Shown: positions 1 to 5,283, numbered from the stretch's first letter. The stretch is DNA of 5,283 nt from CAYFJO01 sp964343305 (GCA_964343305.1 CAYFJO010000644.1:1-5283), one strand, 5' to 3'. Numbers and translations are program-made. Notes: generated by a model not told the origin, from the sequence alone.

Positions 1-4
1 GTCC

Positions 5-56
5 GTTGGAGTACAGCCGTTAGGCTGCAATGACAGGCTAAAGCCTGGACTCCAAC
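5..56. repeat. REP/BIME-like inverted pair of hairpin units
   Basis: An outer 8-bp perfect inverted repeat (GTTGGAGT at 5-12, ACTCCAAC at 49-56) encloses two hairpins. Hairpin one is CAGCC-GTTA-GGCTG at 14-27 and hairpin two is CAGGC-TAAA-GCCTG at 34-47, so the whole can fold as a three-way junction. Read on opposite strands, the two halves are copies of one roughly 23-nt unit: GTTGGAGT, one variable base, then a hairpin. They differ at four positions, two of which form a compensatory C-G to G-C swap in the stem. A GGAG tetranucleotide 5' of a small foldback is the layout of REP elements moved by RAYT (TnpA-REP) proteins. That comparison is from family knowledge, and no RAYT gene lies in this window. 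It lies about 60 bp past the stop of the minus-strand DUF1080 gene and could also help end that transcript, though no T-run is evident. Confidence 0.7.
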
Positions 57-117
57 AACTGGCGGCAGGGACATCTTCTACAAGAAGGCGAATTGACGTC
101 GCAGTCGAGGGCCGAGA

Positions 118-786
118 CTACTTGGGAGCCAGAATTGGCGTCAGTTTAAGATTTCGCAGCGCAGCTTTGGTGTGCCAGGTGGCGATGCCGAAGGGGCGGA
201 CTGGTTCTTGCTCCCACCAGATGGAAAGTTTGCGGTCTTTGGTATCGACGCCCAGGATTTCTTCTTTGTCGACCCACGCGGTGATGTTCTTGTCGGTGAC
301 TCGCAAGCGAATGTGGTACCACTGGTTCTTTTTGAATTCGACATAGCCGGTGGTTTCGTTTTCGACAGCCGACATGTTGTCGATGTTCGACAGTCCCGTC
401 ACGCCACCGCCCCAGCCGCCGATGATCAGCGAGCAATAAGACTTGCCGACAGGGAACGTCAAACCGCAGAAAAAGTCCTCGCCCTCGATGCGCTTGGCGT
501 CCAGCGATACTTCGTAGTTGATCCGGGGCATTTTCTTTTGATAGGAAATACCGGTTGCCGGACGGCCTTTTTCCAGGATGATCTCGCCCTTGTTGACCGT
601 CACCTTGCCGTGTTTTTCGAAATCGTACTTGGTGATGATCTTCCAGCCCTCGAGGTTCTTGCCATTGAAGAGCGAACCATCTTGCGGTTGCTTTGCTACT
701 TTGGGTTCGTCCGCGACCGCAAAGCTAGCCAGACCCAGGAAGCAAATGGCGAAAACGATTCGTGAAAAAACCTGTTGCGTATGCAT
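118..786 (-). CDS. Secreted DUF1080 (3-keto-disaccharide hydrolase-like) protein
   Basis: A 222-residue exported protein. Residues 1-25 look like a signal peptide: a basic/polar start, a hydrophobic core (IVFAICFLGLASF) and an AVA cleavage motif before Asp26. The motif LFNGKNLEGW at 39-48 is the hallmark start of the DUF1080 / 3-keto-disaccharide hydrolase domain, a concanavalin/laminin-G-like beta-sandwich very abundant in planctomycetes. Supporting stretches are GEIIL (67-71), NYEVSLDAKR (90-99), the Gly-rich IIGGWGGG (121-128), NQWYHIRLRV (154-163) and a closing LRNLKLTPI (210-218). The length suits a single-domain member. I start at 786 rather than at the upstream in-frame ATG at 939 because the signal peptide begins here, an AGAAAGGA site lies 9 nt upstream, and the extra 51 codons would run through the intergenic repeat and into the neighbouring gene. 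Family members act on oxidised disaccharides or bind glycans; the substrate here is unknown. It probably shares a transcript with the upstream LarA-like gene. Confidence 0.88.
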   Translation of the reverse strand: MHTQQVFSRIVFAICFLGLASFAVADEPKVAKQPQDGSLFNGKNLEGWKIITKYDFEKHGKVTVNKGEIILEKGRPATGISYQKKMPRINYEVSLDAKRIEGEDFFCGLTFPVGKSYCSLIIGGWGGGVTGLSNIDNMSAVENETTGYVEFKKNQWYHIRLRVTDKNITAWVDKEEILGVDTKDRKLSIWWEQEPVRPFGIATWHTKAALRNLKLTPILAPK

Positions 787-795
787 AATAACGTG

Positions 796-803
796 TCCTT
801 TCT
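796..803 (-). promoter_or_regulatory. Shine-Dalgarno site of the DUF1080 gene
   Basis: On the minus strand AGAAAGGA lies 9 nt before the ATG at 786. It supports this start over the longer in-frame ORF. It begins only two bases past the 3' arm of the 806-869 hairpin, so folding of that RNA leaves the site exposed but directly next to a long stem. Confidence 0.6.
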
Positions 804-805
804 GT

Positions 806-869
806 ATCTTCCTGTCCTCAATTTTTCTGTCTAGAAGTCGGCGGACAGAAAAATTGCGGACAGAAAAAT
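806..869. repeat. Long intergenic hairpin made of 15-bp GGACAGAAAAAT units
   Basis: Two units on each side form an inverted repeat. The right arm has GACAGAAAAAT at 844-854 and 859-869 (15-bp period). The left arm has ATTTTTCTGTC at 821-831 and a diverged copy, ATCTTCCTGTC, at 806-816 (also 15 bp apart). The arms 806-831 and 844-869 pair over 26 positions around a 12-nt loop, with a perfect inner block of 13 bp. On plus-strand DNA 23 of 26 pairs are Watson-Crick. In minus-strand RNA, the sense direction of both flanking genes, two of the three exceptions (808/867 and 811/864) become G-U pairs and only 818/857 is a mismatch. The structure starts 11 nt past the stop of the LarA-like gene and ends just before the Shine-Dalgarno site of the DUF1080 gene. 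There is no trailing T-run, so it is not a classic intrinsic terminator. From memory, similar gacagaaaaat repeats are common between planctomycete genes. Confidence 0.75.
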
Positions 870-880
870 CGTTTCCGGGT

Positions 881-2170
881 TTAACTTGTCGCCAGAAGTT
901 GACCAAATTCATGGACGCCCGGCAGGTCGCCCTTGTCATTGAATTGCAGCGAACGGGGTTGGACCTTGATTTCCAAATCGTCGCGGTCGCGGGCTTCTTC
1001 CAGGTAGGCGACCGAGCATTCGACTTCGGCCACGTCCAATGTGTCGTGGATCCAAATGACGCGGGCGTTTGGCGGATCGATCAGGCCGATGCCAGGAAAT
1101 ACGTTGTCCAACAGTTCGGTGTCGTTGGGATAGTCGAGCGGGATCATCGCGGCGGGCGCGTGGCCGCCAGTCAGACAGTTGATTCGCGTGATGTTGATGT
1201 CGACTTGTTCGAGAACGCGCGCGTGGCAAAACTCGGACATGCCGATGCCAGTGGCGTTGCCGTGGGTGTCTTCGGTCAAACCGCGGACGACGATCTTTTT
1301 GACTTTCGGATATTCGTCGGGGGCGGCTTTGTGGTCGTAGTACTTGCGGCCGACAACGTTGGTGTCCATGCCGGAGCCGCTGATGTTCTTGCCGATCTCG
1401 TCGATGATCAAGATGTCGACTTCTTGGAAGGGCAGCTTCGGCATCCACTCACGGGCTTGGACGAGCAGTTCTTTTTCGCGGTCTTCGAATTCGTCGGGCG
1501 CGACGGCGGCGATCTGGGCGGTCTCGTCGTAGCCGTTTTCAACGATCGCCACGCCGGCGATAACGCCGCACCGCGACAGAACTTCGCGCGCGACGCTGCG
1601 AACGATTTGGCCAAAGCTGTAGTTCATGATCGCGCGGTGATAGATTTTTGCACCTTCGTGTTTGCCCAGGCCGATCAGCATCATCTTCATCAGGCCGCTT
1701 TCGATGTCGCCGACGAAACCCGTGTGTGGTTTGACTCGCCCACAAACGATGACATGGTCGGCTTCCGAGGCGTGCTTGTCGAAGTGAACAGGAAATCCTT
1801 CCTCGGCATCGCAGACGACGACCGTTTCCATGCTGGCGCGAATTTCGCAGCCGCAGAATTCTTCCGTCATGCCATACGCTTCAATCACTTTGCGCTGACC
1901 TTCCGCGGTTCCGCCGCCGTGGCTGCCCATCGATGGGACGAGGAATGGAACGCCACCGCATTGTTTGACGTGGTCGGCGATGCCTTTGACGATGATGTGG
2001 ATGTTGGCAATGCCGCGGCTGCCGGCCGTGATGGCGACGGTTTCGCCGGGTTTGATCTTGTCGCCCAGCGAGAGGCGGGCGAGCTGCGATTCGACCTCGG
2101 CTGGGATGTCATCGACGCGCGGGCGTTCGAACGTCTGGCGAACGCGGAACATGAGGGGATAGTCGGTCAT
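881..2170 (-). CDS. LarA-like (DUF2088) nickel-pincer racemase/epimerase family protein
   Basis: A 429-residue cytoplasmic protein with no signal peptide. The N-terminal half matches the LarA / DUF2088 fold: PGETVAITAGSRGI (41-54), then PSMGSHGGGTAEGQ (79-92), then GRVKPHTGF (144-152) and GLMKMMLIGLGKHEGAKIYH (159-178). In lactate racemase LarA the catalytic histidines are H108 and H174, the cofactor-bearing lysine is K184 and a nickel ligand is H200. Here H84, H149, K162 and H178 give spacings of 65, 13 and 16, against 66, 10 and 16 in LarA, so all key residues appear present. LarA relatives interconvert 2-hydroxy acids (lactate, malate, sugar acids) using the nickel-pincer nucleotide made by LarB, LarC and LarE, none of which is in this window. 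The substrate cannot be read from sequence. The start is the first in-frame ATG after an upstream stop; no clear Shine-Dalgarno site precedes it. It is likely the first gene of a transcript continuing into the DUF1080 gene 94 bp downstream. Confidence 0.87.
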   Translation of the reverse strand: MTDYPLMFRVRQTFERPRVDDIPAEVESQLARLSLGDKIKPGETVAITAGSRGIANIHIIVKGIADHVKQCGGVPFLVPSMGSHGGGTAEGQRKVIEAYGMTEEFCGCEIRASMETVVVCDAEEGFPVHFDKHASEADHVIVCGRVKPHTGFVGDIESGLMKMMLIGLGKHEGAKIYHRAIMNYSFGQIVRSVAREVLSRCGVIAGVAIVENGYDETAQIAAVAPDEFEDREKELLVQAREWMPKLPFQEVDILIIDEIGKNISGSGMDTNVVGRKYYDHKAAPDEYPKVKKIVVRGLTEDTHGNATGIGMSEFCHARVLEQVDINITRINCLTGGHAPAAMIPLDYPNDTELLDNVFPGIGLIDPPNARVIWIHDTLDVAEVECSVAYLEEARDRDDLEIKVQPRSLQFNDKGDLPGVHEFGQLLATS

Positions 2171-2347
2171 GGGTGGGACTTTGGTGGAATGGATGTTCTT
2201 GAACGCGGCTTGCCGTTAAACGATGATGCGATTCACATTGTAACAGCAATTACGCGGGCAAAATACCAGAATGCCGGGCCATCGACGTTTCCATTTGTTG
2301 CGGGACTGGTACACTGGAAGAACAGGGGATGAACGAGGAGTGGCTTC
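2171..2347. promoter_or_regulatory. Divergent intergenic region with candidate promoters
   Basis: This 177-bp gap lies between the divergent LarA-like and metallopeptidase genes and must hold both promoters. On the plus strand TTTCCA (2288-2293) and TACACT (2310-2315), 16 bp apart, each match 4 of 6 sigma70 consensus bases and would start transcription about 25 nt before the GTG at 2348. On the minus strand TACAAT (complement of 2237-2242) matches the -10 box at 5 of 6, but no good -35 box stands at the right distance. Planctomycete promoters are poorly defined, so both calls are tentative. I see no palindromic operator or riboswitch-like fold here. Confidence 0.3.
2335..2340 (+). promoter_or_regulatory. 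Shine-Dalgarno site deciding a GTG start
   Basis: GAGGAG lies 7 nt before the GTG at 2348. It is the main reason to accept a GTG start for the metallopeptidase gene, together with the signal peptide that begins exactly there. Confidence 0.65.
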
Positions 2348-4030
2348 GTGTATTCGACGCAGGTTATCGGTTTCTACGTTGCAATTGTTGTCGGCTGTTG
2401 CGCAGCAAACGGTCTTTGTCAGGATCAAGCCAATTCTTCCAGCGGCGATGAAATCTCTGTGCAGTTCCGCAGCGAATTGCAGCGAGTCGCCGGAATCTGT
2501 GACCGTATCGGGTTGACGCGTGAAGCTGCCATCACTCGCAACTGGTTCGTTGAGCAATACGCCGGCAGGCAATTCGTGTTTCTGCCACGTGGCAGCGACT
2601 CCAACATTCTTCCCTACAAACCGAACGCGGACGTCAAGAATTGGTACGGCGCGTTTCGCAAGGTGCGCAATGCATACGCCGACAAACTGTACGAGCAGGC
2701 AAAAGAGGCGTTGGACGAGCACAAGCCCACGCTTGCTTTTCAAATGTTGCACGCTGTGCTTCGCGAGAATCAGGACCACGCGGCGGCTCGCAAAGCCCTT
2801 GCTTACATCGTCAGCAGTTTGCCACGCACAGCGATCGTCAAAACAATGAAGTTCGCCCACGATCGATTCGGCTGGCTGCCGCGAAAGCATTGGCGCATCG
2901 AGACCGAGTATTTTCAAATCAGCACCAATCACAGTCCTAAGGAAGCTGGCGAACTTGGTCGTCGGCTGGAGCAGCTACATATCGCATGGCGGCAATTATT
3001 CTTTTCGCACTGGAGCGACGAAGATGCGCTTGCGCATTGGATTGAGAATGGGGCGCCAAAACGGCTGAAGCGCGGAAGATTTCAAGTCGTCTTGTTCCGC
3101 GATCGTGCCGAGTATCAGGCAGCCATGGCCCGGTTTCATCCCGGTTCGGGCGAAACCGAAGGAATGTATCTCGACAAGATGCGTCAGGTTTGGCTGTACG
3201 CGGCCGACGATGTGGTCGCGCGTGAAACAGCTTTGCACGAAGTGACGCATCAGTTGTTTCACGAGACGGTTGAACCGGCGCGCGAAGTTGGGGACAGCGA
3301 CAACTTTTGGATCATCGAAGGCATCGCCATGTACATGCAGTCGATGGCCGCACGCGAGGACTTCGCGACGATTGGCGGATTCGACGCGCGGCGATTGCAG
3401 TATGCCCGCTATTGGTACAAGAACAAGCGGTTCTACTTGCCGTTGGCCGACCTCGTATCTCTCGGACGCGAGCCATTACAGAAACATGAAGATATCCAAC
3501 GACTCTATACCCAGTCGGCCGGGTTGACGCATTTTTTGATGACACATGACGGTGGGCGATATCGTGACGCGGTGATCGACTATTTGAGGCTGGTCTATGC
3601 GGGCGCACAAGAATTGGATTCGCTGGAGAAGCTCGCGGAGGTCGATTTCGCCGTGCTCGACCAGCAATATGAATCATCGCTGGCGGTCACCGACGATCAC
3701 CTGTTGAAGCGTCTGAATCCACCGGAGTTTGTCACCATGCTGATGCTTGGCGGAACGAGTGTGACGGACAAGGGACTCGATGGACTGGCCGACTACACGC
3801 ATCTTACGATGCTCGATGTGTCGGCGACCCGCGTGACCGATGACGGACTTGCCAGCCTGGTGAAGCTGAAAAACCTCGAAGATCTTTGGCTGACACAGTC
3901 GCTGGTAACCGATCGGGGGCTGGAACATCTTCGTGGCCTAAAGAAACTTGTTCGTTTGGAAGTTGAAGCGACAAAGATTACACCGCAGGGAATGGCCACG
4001 CTGAAAAGGTCGTTGCCGAAGTTGGAGTGA
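2348..4030 (+). CDS. Secreted HEXXH metallopeptidase (DUF1570-like) with C-terminal leucine-rich repeats
   Basis: A 560-residue exported protein. Residues 1-25 form a signal peptide (hydrophobic core VIGFYVAIVVGCCAA). Residues about 35-220 are mostly helical and not recognised; 100-160 resembles a TPR-like helical hairpin. The peptidase centre is ALHEVTHQLFHE, with the zinc motif H297-E298-V-T-H301. WIIEGIAMYM follows, so E324, 23 residues on, is the probable third zinc ligand (gluzincin pattern). A HEXXHQ followed by EG(I/L)A.Y is what I recall of the planctomycete family DUF1570. Residues 461-557 form four leucine-rich repeats with a period of 24 residues (461-484, 485-508, 509-532, 533-557), each with an L..L.V..T.VTD.GL pattern. 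LRRs of this kind usually bind proteins, so the C-terminus may choose substrate or anchor the enzyme. GTG is the start, with GAGGAG 7 nt upstream. The TGA overlaps or abuts the next gene, which implies an operon. Whether it cleaves peptides is inferred only from the motif. Confidence 0.85.
   Translation: MYSTQVIGFYVAIVVGCCAANGLCQDQANSSSGDEISVQFRSELQRVAGICDRIGLTREAAITRNWFVEQYAGRQFVFLPRGSDSNILPYKPNADVKNWYGAFRKVRNAYADKLYEQAKEALDEHKPTLAFQMLHAVLRENQDHAAARKALAYIVSSLPRTAIVKTMKFAHDRFGWLPRKHWRIETEYFQISTNHSPKEAGELGRRLEQLHIAWRQLFFSHWSDEDALAHWIENGAPKRLKRGRFQVVLFRDRAEYQAAMARFHPGSGETEGMYLDKMRQVWLYAADDVVARETALHEVTHQLFHETVEPAREVGDSDNFWIIEGIAMYMQSMAAREDFATIGGFDARRLQYARYWYKNKRFYLPLADLVSLGREPLQKHEDIQRLYTQSAGLTHFLMTHDGGRYRDAVIDYLRLVYAGAQELDSLEKLAEVDFAVLDQQYESSLAVTDDHLLKRLNPPEFVTMLMLGGTSVTDKGLDGLADYTHLTMLDVSATRVTDDGLASLVKLKNLEDLWLTQSLVTDRGLEHLRGLKKLVRLEVEATKITPQGMATLKRSLPKLE
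4024..4027 (+). promoter_or_regulatory. Shine-Dalgarno site within the preceding gene's end
   Basis: GGAG in the last codons of the metallopeptidase gene sits 5 nt before the ATG at 4033 and favours that start for the creatininase-family gene. The competing start, a GTG at 4027 overlapping the TGA as GTGA, has no comparable site at good distance. With either start, ribosomes ending the first gene would be in place to begin the second. Confidence 0.5.
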
Positions 4031-4032
4031 AT

Positions 4033-4812
4033 ATGCGACCGTGGGTTTTGTCCGAAACGAATTACGCGCACACGAAAGAGAACGCGTACGAAGTGGCCGT
4101 GCTGCCGTTTGGCGCGACGGAGCCACACAATCTTCATTTGCCTTATGGAATGGACACTTATGAAGGTACGTTGATTGGCGAGCGGATTTGCGAGGTTGCG
4201 CATGAACAGGGTGCCCGCGTCGTGTGCCTGCCGACGATTCCGTACGGCACGGAAACGAATATGCGTGAGATGCCGTTGGCCATCAACGTAAACCCTTCGA
4301 CGCTGTACCAGTTTGTGACCGACATCATCGATTCGTTGGTCCAAAGTGGAATCCGCAAAGTGTTGTTGTTGAACAGCCACGGCGGAAACGAATTCAAGCC
4401 GCTACTGCGCGAACTTGTTGGCCAAACACCTGCTCACTTGTTTTTGTGCAATTGGTACGCGATCGTACGGGACGAGTACCACACGATTTTTGAAGATCCC
4501 GAAGACCACGCGGGCGAAATGGAAACGTCCTTCGCGCTGGCATACGTGCCGCAGCTTGTTGCGAAGAACGAAGATGGATCGCTCGTCGCTGACGAAGGGA
4601 GTCGACGGCCCATGCGATTCGAAGCACTGAACAAGGGCTGGGTTTCGATCGCAAGACCATGGCATTTGTTGACGACGAACACCGGATCAGGCAATCCTCA
4701 CGCGGCAAGTTCCGAAAAGGGAGAGCGTTTGATGGATCTGCTGGTCAAGCGATTATCGACGTTTCTTGTCGAGTTGTCCGGCGCAGCGATTGACGAGACT
4801 TTTCCGTTTTGA
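4033..4812 (+). CDS. Creatininase-family amidohydrolase
   Basis: A 259-residue cytoplasmic protein, the usual length for the creatininase / MftE / FAPy-deformylase family. These metal enzymes hydrolyse cyclic or linear amide bonds. The signature GATEPHNLHLP..MD (27-41) supplies E30, H32 and D41, matching creatininase ligands E34, H36 and D45 with identical spacing. NSHGGN at 114-119 supplies H116, equivalent to H120 (86 residues after the first Glu in both). Creatininase's E122 is replaced by G118, as in HGGN-type members. These have the HAGE.ETS motif, seen here at 159-166, which probably supplies the remaining acidic ligand. So it is a family member, but true creatinine hydrolysis is not supported. 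I choose the ATG at 4033 because of GGAG 5 nt upstream; a GTG at 4027 would add two residues and overlap the previous stop by 4 bp. It is the second gene of an operon with the secreted metallopeptidase. Confidence 0.87.
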   Translation: MRPWVLSETNYAHTKENAYEVAVLPFGATEPHNLHLPYGMDTYEGTLIGERICEVAHEQGARVVCLPTIPYGTETNMREMPLAINVNPSTLYQFVTDIIDSLVQSGIRKVLLLNSHGGNEFKPLLRELVGQTPAHLFLCNWYAIVRDEYHTIFEDPEDHAGEMETSFALAYVPQLVAKNEDGSLVADEGSRRPMRFEALNKGWVSIARPWHLLTTNTGSGNPHAASSEKGERLMDLLVKRLSTFLVELSGAAIDETFPF

Positions 4813-4822
4813 TTTCAATGTA

Positions 4823-4867
4823 AAACAATTGTCCCAATTGTTTCCTGAGCAATTGGGACAATTGCTC
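4823..4867. repeat. Twin CAATTG hairpins that can also form one long hairpin
   Basis: Two adjacent 21-nt hairpins lie 10 bp past the creatininase-family stop. The first (4823-4843) has a 9-bp stem AAACAATTG with loop TCC. The second (4847-4867) has a 9-bp stem GAGCAATTG with loop GGA. Their inner 15-mers, CAATTGTCCCAATTG (4826-4840) and CAATTGGGACAATTG (4850-4864), are exact reverse complements, so the region can instead fold as a single 15-bp hairpin with a 9-nt loop. The outer stem bases differ between copies (AAA/TTT versus GAG/CTC) with pairing kept. It may help end the upstream operon, but no T-run follows, so I call it a repeat and not a terminator. Confidence 0.75.
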
Positions 4868-4879
4868 TACACTCGGTCG

Positions 4880-4908
4880 TTGACCGAATTTCTAGGCAGG
4901 GCTAAACT
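4880..4908 (+). promoter_or_regulatory. Sigma70-like promoter of the tRNA-His gene
   Basis: TTGACC at 4880-4885 (5 of 6 with TTGACA) and TAAACT at 4903-4908 (4 of 6 with TATAAT) are separated by the optimal 17 bp. Transcription would start near 4915, about 25 nt before the tRNA. The -35 box lies within a small hairpin (TCGGTC-GTT-GACCGA, 4873-4887), possibly by chance or as a weak end for the upstream operon. Confidence 0.6.
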
Positions 4909-4939
4909 GATTTACTTGCGGCTTGGCTCGCAAACCATG

Positions 4940-5013
4940 GTGGATGTAGCTCAGTTGGTTAGAGCATCGGATTGTGGTTCCGAGGGTCGGGGGTTCGAAT
5001 CCCCTCATCCACC
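4940..5013 (+). tRNA. tRNA-His (anticodon GTG)
   Basis: A complete cloverleaf can be drawn. The acceptor stem GTGGATG (4940-4946) pairs with CATCCAC (5006-5012). The D arm is GCTC-AGTTGGTTA-GAGC (4949-4965). The anticodon stem TCGGA/TCCGA (4967-4971 and 4979-4983) carries loop TTGTGGT with GTG at 4974-4976. The variable loop is GGGTC, and the T arm is GGGGG-TTCGAAT-CCCCT (4989-5005). The discriminator is C at 5013. A G at 4939 provides the extra 5' G(-1), opposite C73, that histidyl-tRNA synthetase needs, so the mature RNA probably begins at 4939. The CCA end is not encoded (CCT follows) and must be added after transcription. Confidence 0.96.
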
Positions 5014-5037
5014 CCTCTTCTTTTGAGGTTGTTTATT
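5014..5037 (+). terminator. Weak possible terminator after tRNA-His
   Basis: A 4-bp stem, CCTC (5014-5017) with GAGG (5025-5028), encloses a pyrimidine-rich loop and is followed by the T-rich TTGTTTATTT. The stem is short for an intrinsic terminator, so the call rests mainly on position directly after the tRNA. Confidence 0.3.
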
Positions 5038-5051
5038 TGGAGGGAAGCGTC

Positions 5052-5238
5052 GTGTGTGATTACGAAATGCTTGACGTTTTCTACACGCTGGCGGGTATCG
5101 GAAGCGCGGCCGTTTCCATGTTTGTTGGGCCTAGTGATGTTCTTCGCGGGCGTGGCCATTGATGGGCTGCGCTGTGCGGAATGGATGGAGAAGCACCTCT
5201 TGTGCCAAACAGCCGACCAAGCACACTGGGCTCCTTGA
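5052..5238 (+). CDS. Doubtful small membrane-protein ORF, possibly frameshifted
   Basis: A strong GGAGG at 5039-5043 stands 8 nt before a GTG at 5052. That frame reads 36 residues (MCDYEMLDVFYTLAGIG, then SAAVSMFVG) with a hydrophobic segment, then ends at the TGA at 5160-5162. From about 5130 the +1 frame continues sensibly as LVMFFAGVAIDGLRCAEW to a TGA at 5236-5238, with mostly G or C in third positions. Joining the two at about 5127-5133 would give a roughly 61-residue single-pass membrane protein. Alternatively a GTG at 5056 opens the second frame alone, giving an intact 60-residue protein with a hydrophobic stretch PFPCLLGLVMFFAGVAI. I recognise no family. It could be a decayed gene, a sequencing error, or chance open frames; the span given covers both frames and is not a multiple of three. 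Confidence 0.3.
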
Positions 5239-5283
5239 ACACAGAATTTGAGCTTCGGCTGCCCGTCTTCGCTTCCAAGCGGC

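Noticed and set aside
1..60. CRISPR-like repeat
   Set aside because: Only two diverged inverted units exist, with no direct repeats or spacers.
787..939. A 51-residue N-terminal extension of the DUF1080 protein
   Set aside because: It would translate the hairpin repeat and overlap the LarA-like gene's end; the signal peptide and the ribosome site both place the start at 786.
578..2332. A 584-codon open frame on the plus strand, antisense to the LarA-like gene
   Set aside because: It is low-complexity (many D, F, V, A runs), matches no family, and mirrors the codon pattern of the clearly conserved gene on the other strand.
2216..2932. A 238-codon minus-strand open frame
   Set aside because: It is antisense to the signal peptide and N-terminal domain of the metallopeptidase and shows no recognisable domain.
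3793..4380. A 195-codon minus-strand open frame
   Set aside because: It spans the antisense of two well-supported plus-strand genes and has no family resemblance.
4873..4887. Small hairpin TCGGTC-GTT-GACCGA as an intrinsic terminator
   Set aside because: The stem is only 6 bp, the following ATTTCT is a poor T-run, and the sequence is better explained as holding the tRNA promoter's -35 box.
4766..5026. A plus-strand open frame running through the tRNA (ending GFESPHPPLFF)
   Set aside because: The tail is the translation of the tRNA T arm, a well-known source of false proteins.

Overview
The window looks like chromosomal DNA from a planctomycete, probably a Pirellula/Rhodopirellula-type organism. 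The reasons are the protein repertoire: a secreted DUF1080 protein, a secreted HEXXH protein of the DUF1570 type carrying planctomycete-style 24-residue leucine-rich repeats, and a creatininase-family hydrolase. It also has several short hairpin repeats between genes, and some genes lack a clear Shine-Dalgarno site. No phage, plasmid, IS element or CRISPR array is visible.

Layout. Positions 1-60 hold an inverted pair of hairpin units (REP/BIME-like). Two minus-strand genes follow. A LarA-like (DUF2088) protein (2170 down to 881) is transcribed towards a secreted DUF1080 protein (786 down to 118). Nearly all of the 94-bp gap between them is taken up by a long hairpin built of 15-bp repeat units. 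A 177-bp divergent intergenic region (2171-2347) separates this pair from two plus-strand genes. These are a secreted putative zinc metallopeptidase with a C-terminal LRR domain (2348-4030) and a creatininase-family amidohydrolase (4033-4812), which overlap or abut at the stop codon and are probably translationally coupled. A twin CAATTG-containing hairpin follows at 4823-4867. Then come a good sigma70-like promoter and a tRNA-His gene (GTG anticodon), a weak terminator, and about 250 bp with only a doubtful small membrane-protein ORF.

How the genes may work together. The minus-strand pair combines a cytoplasmic LarA-family enzyme (members epimerise or racemise 2-hydroxy acids with a nickel-pincer cofactor) with an exported DUF1080 carbohydrate-associated protein, which would fit sugar or sugar-acid catabolism. 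The plus-strand pair combines an exported peptidase with a cytoplasmic amide hydrolase. Both pairings are inferences from order and spacing. I see no convincing undescribed multi-gene system. The most notable signals are the three different intergenic inverted-repeat structures, the conserved LarA active-site spacing in a protein without Lar cofactor genes nearby, and a possible frameshifted small membrane protein after the tRNA.
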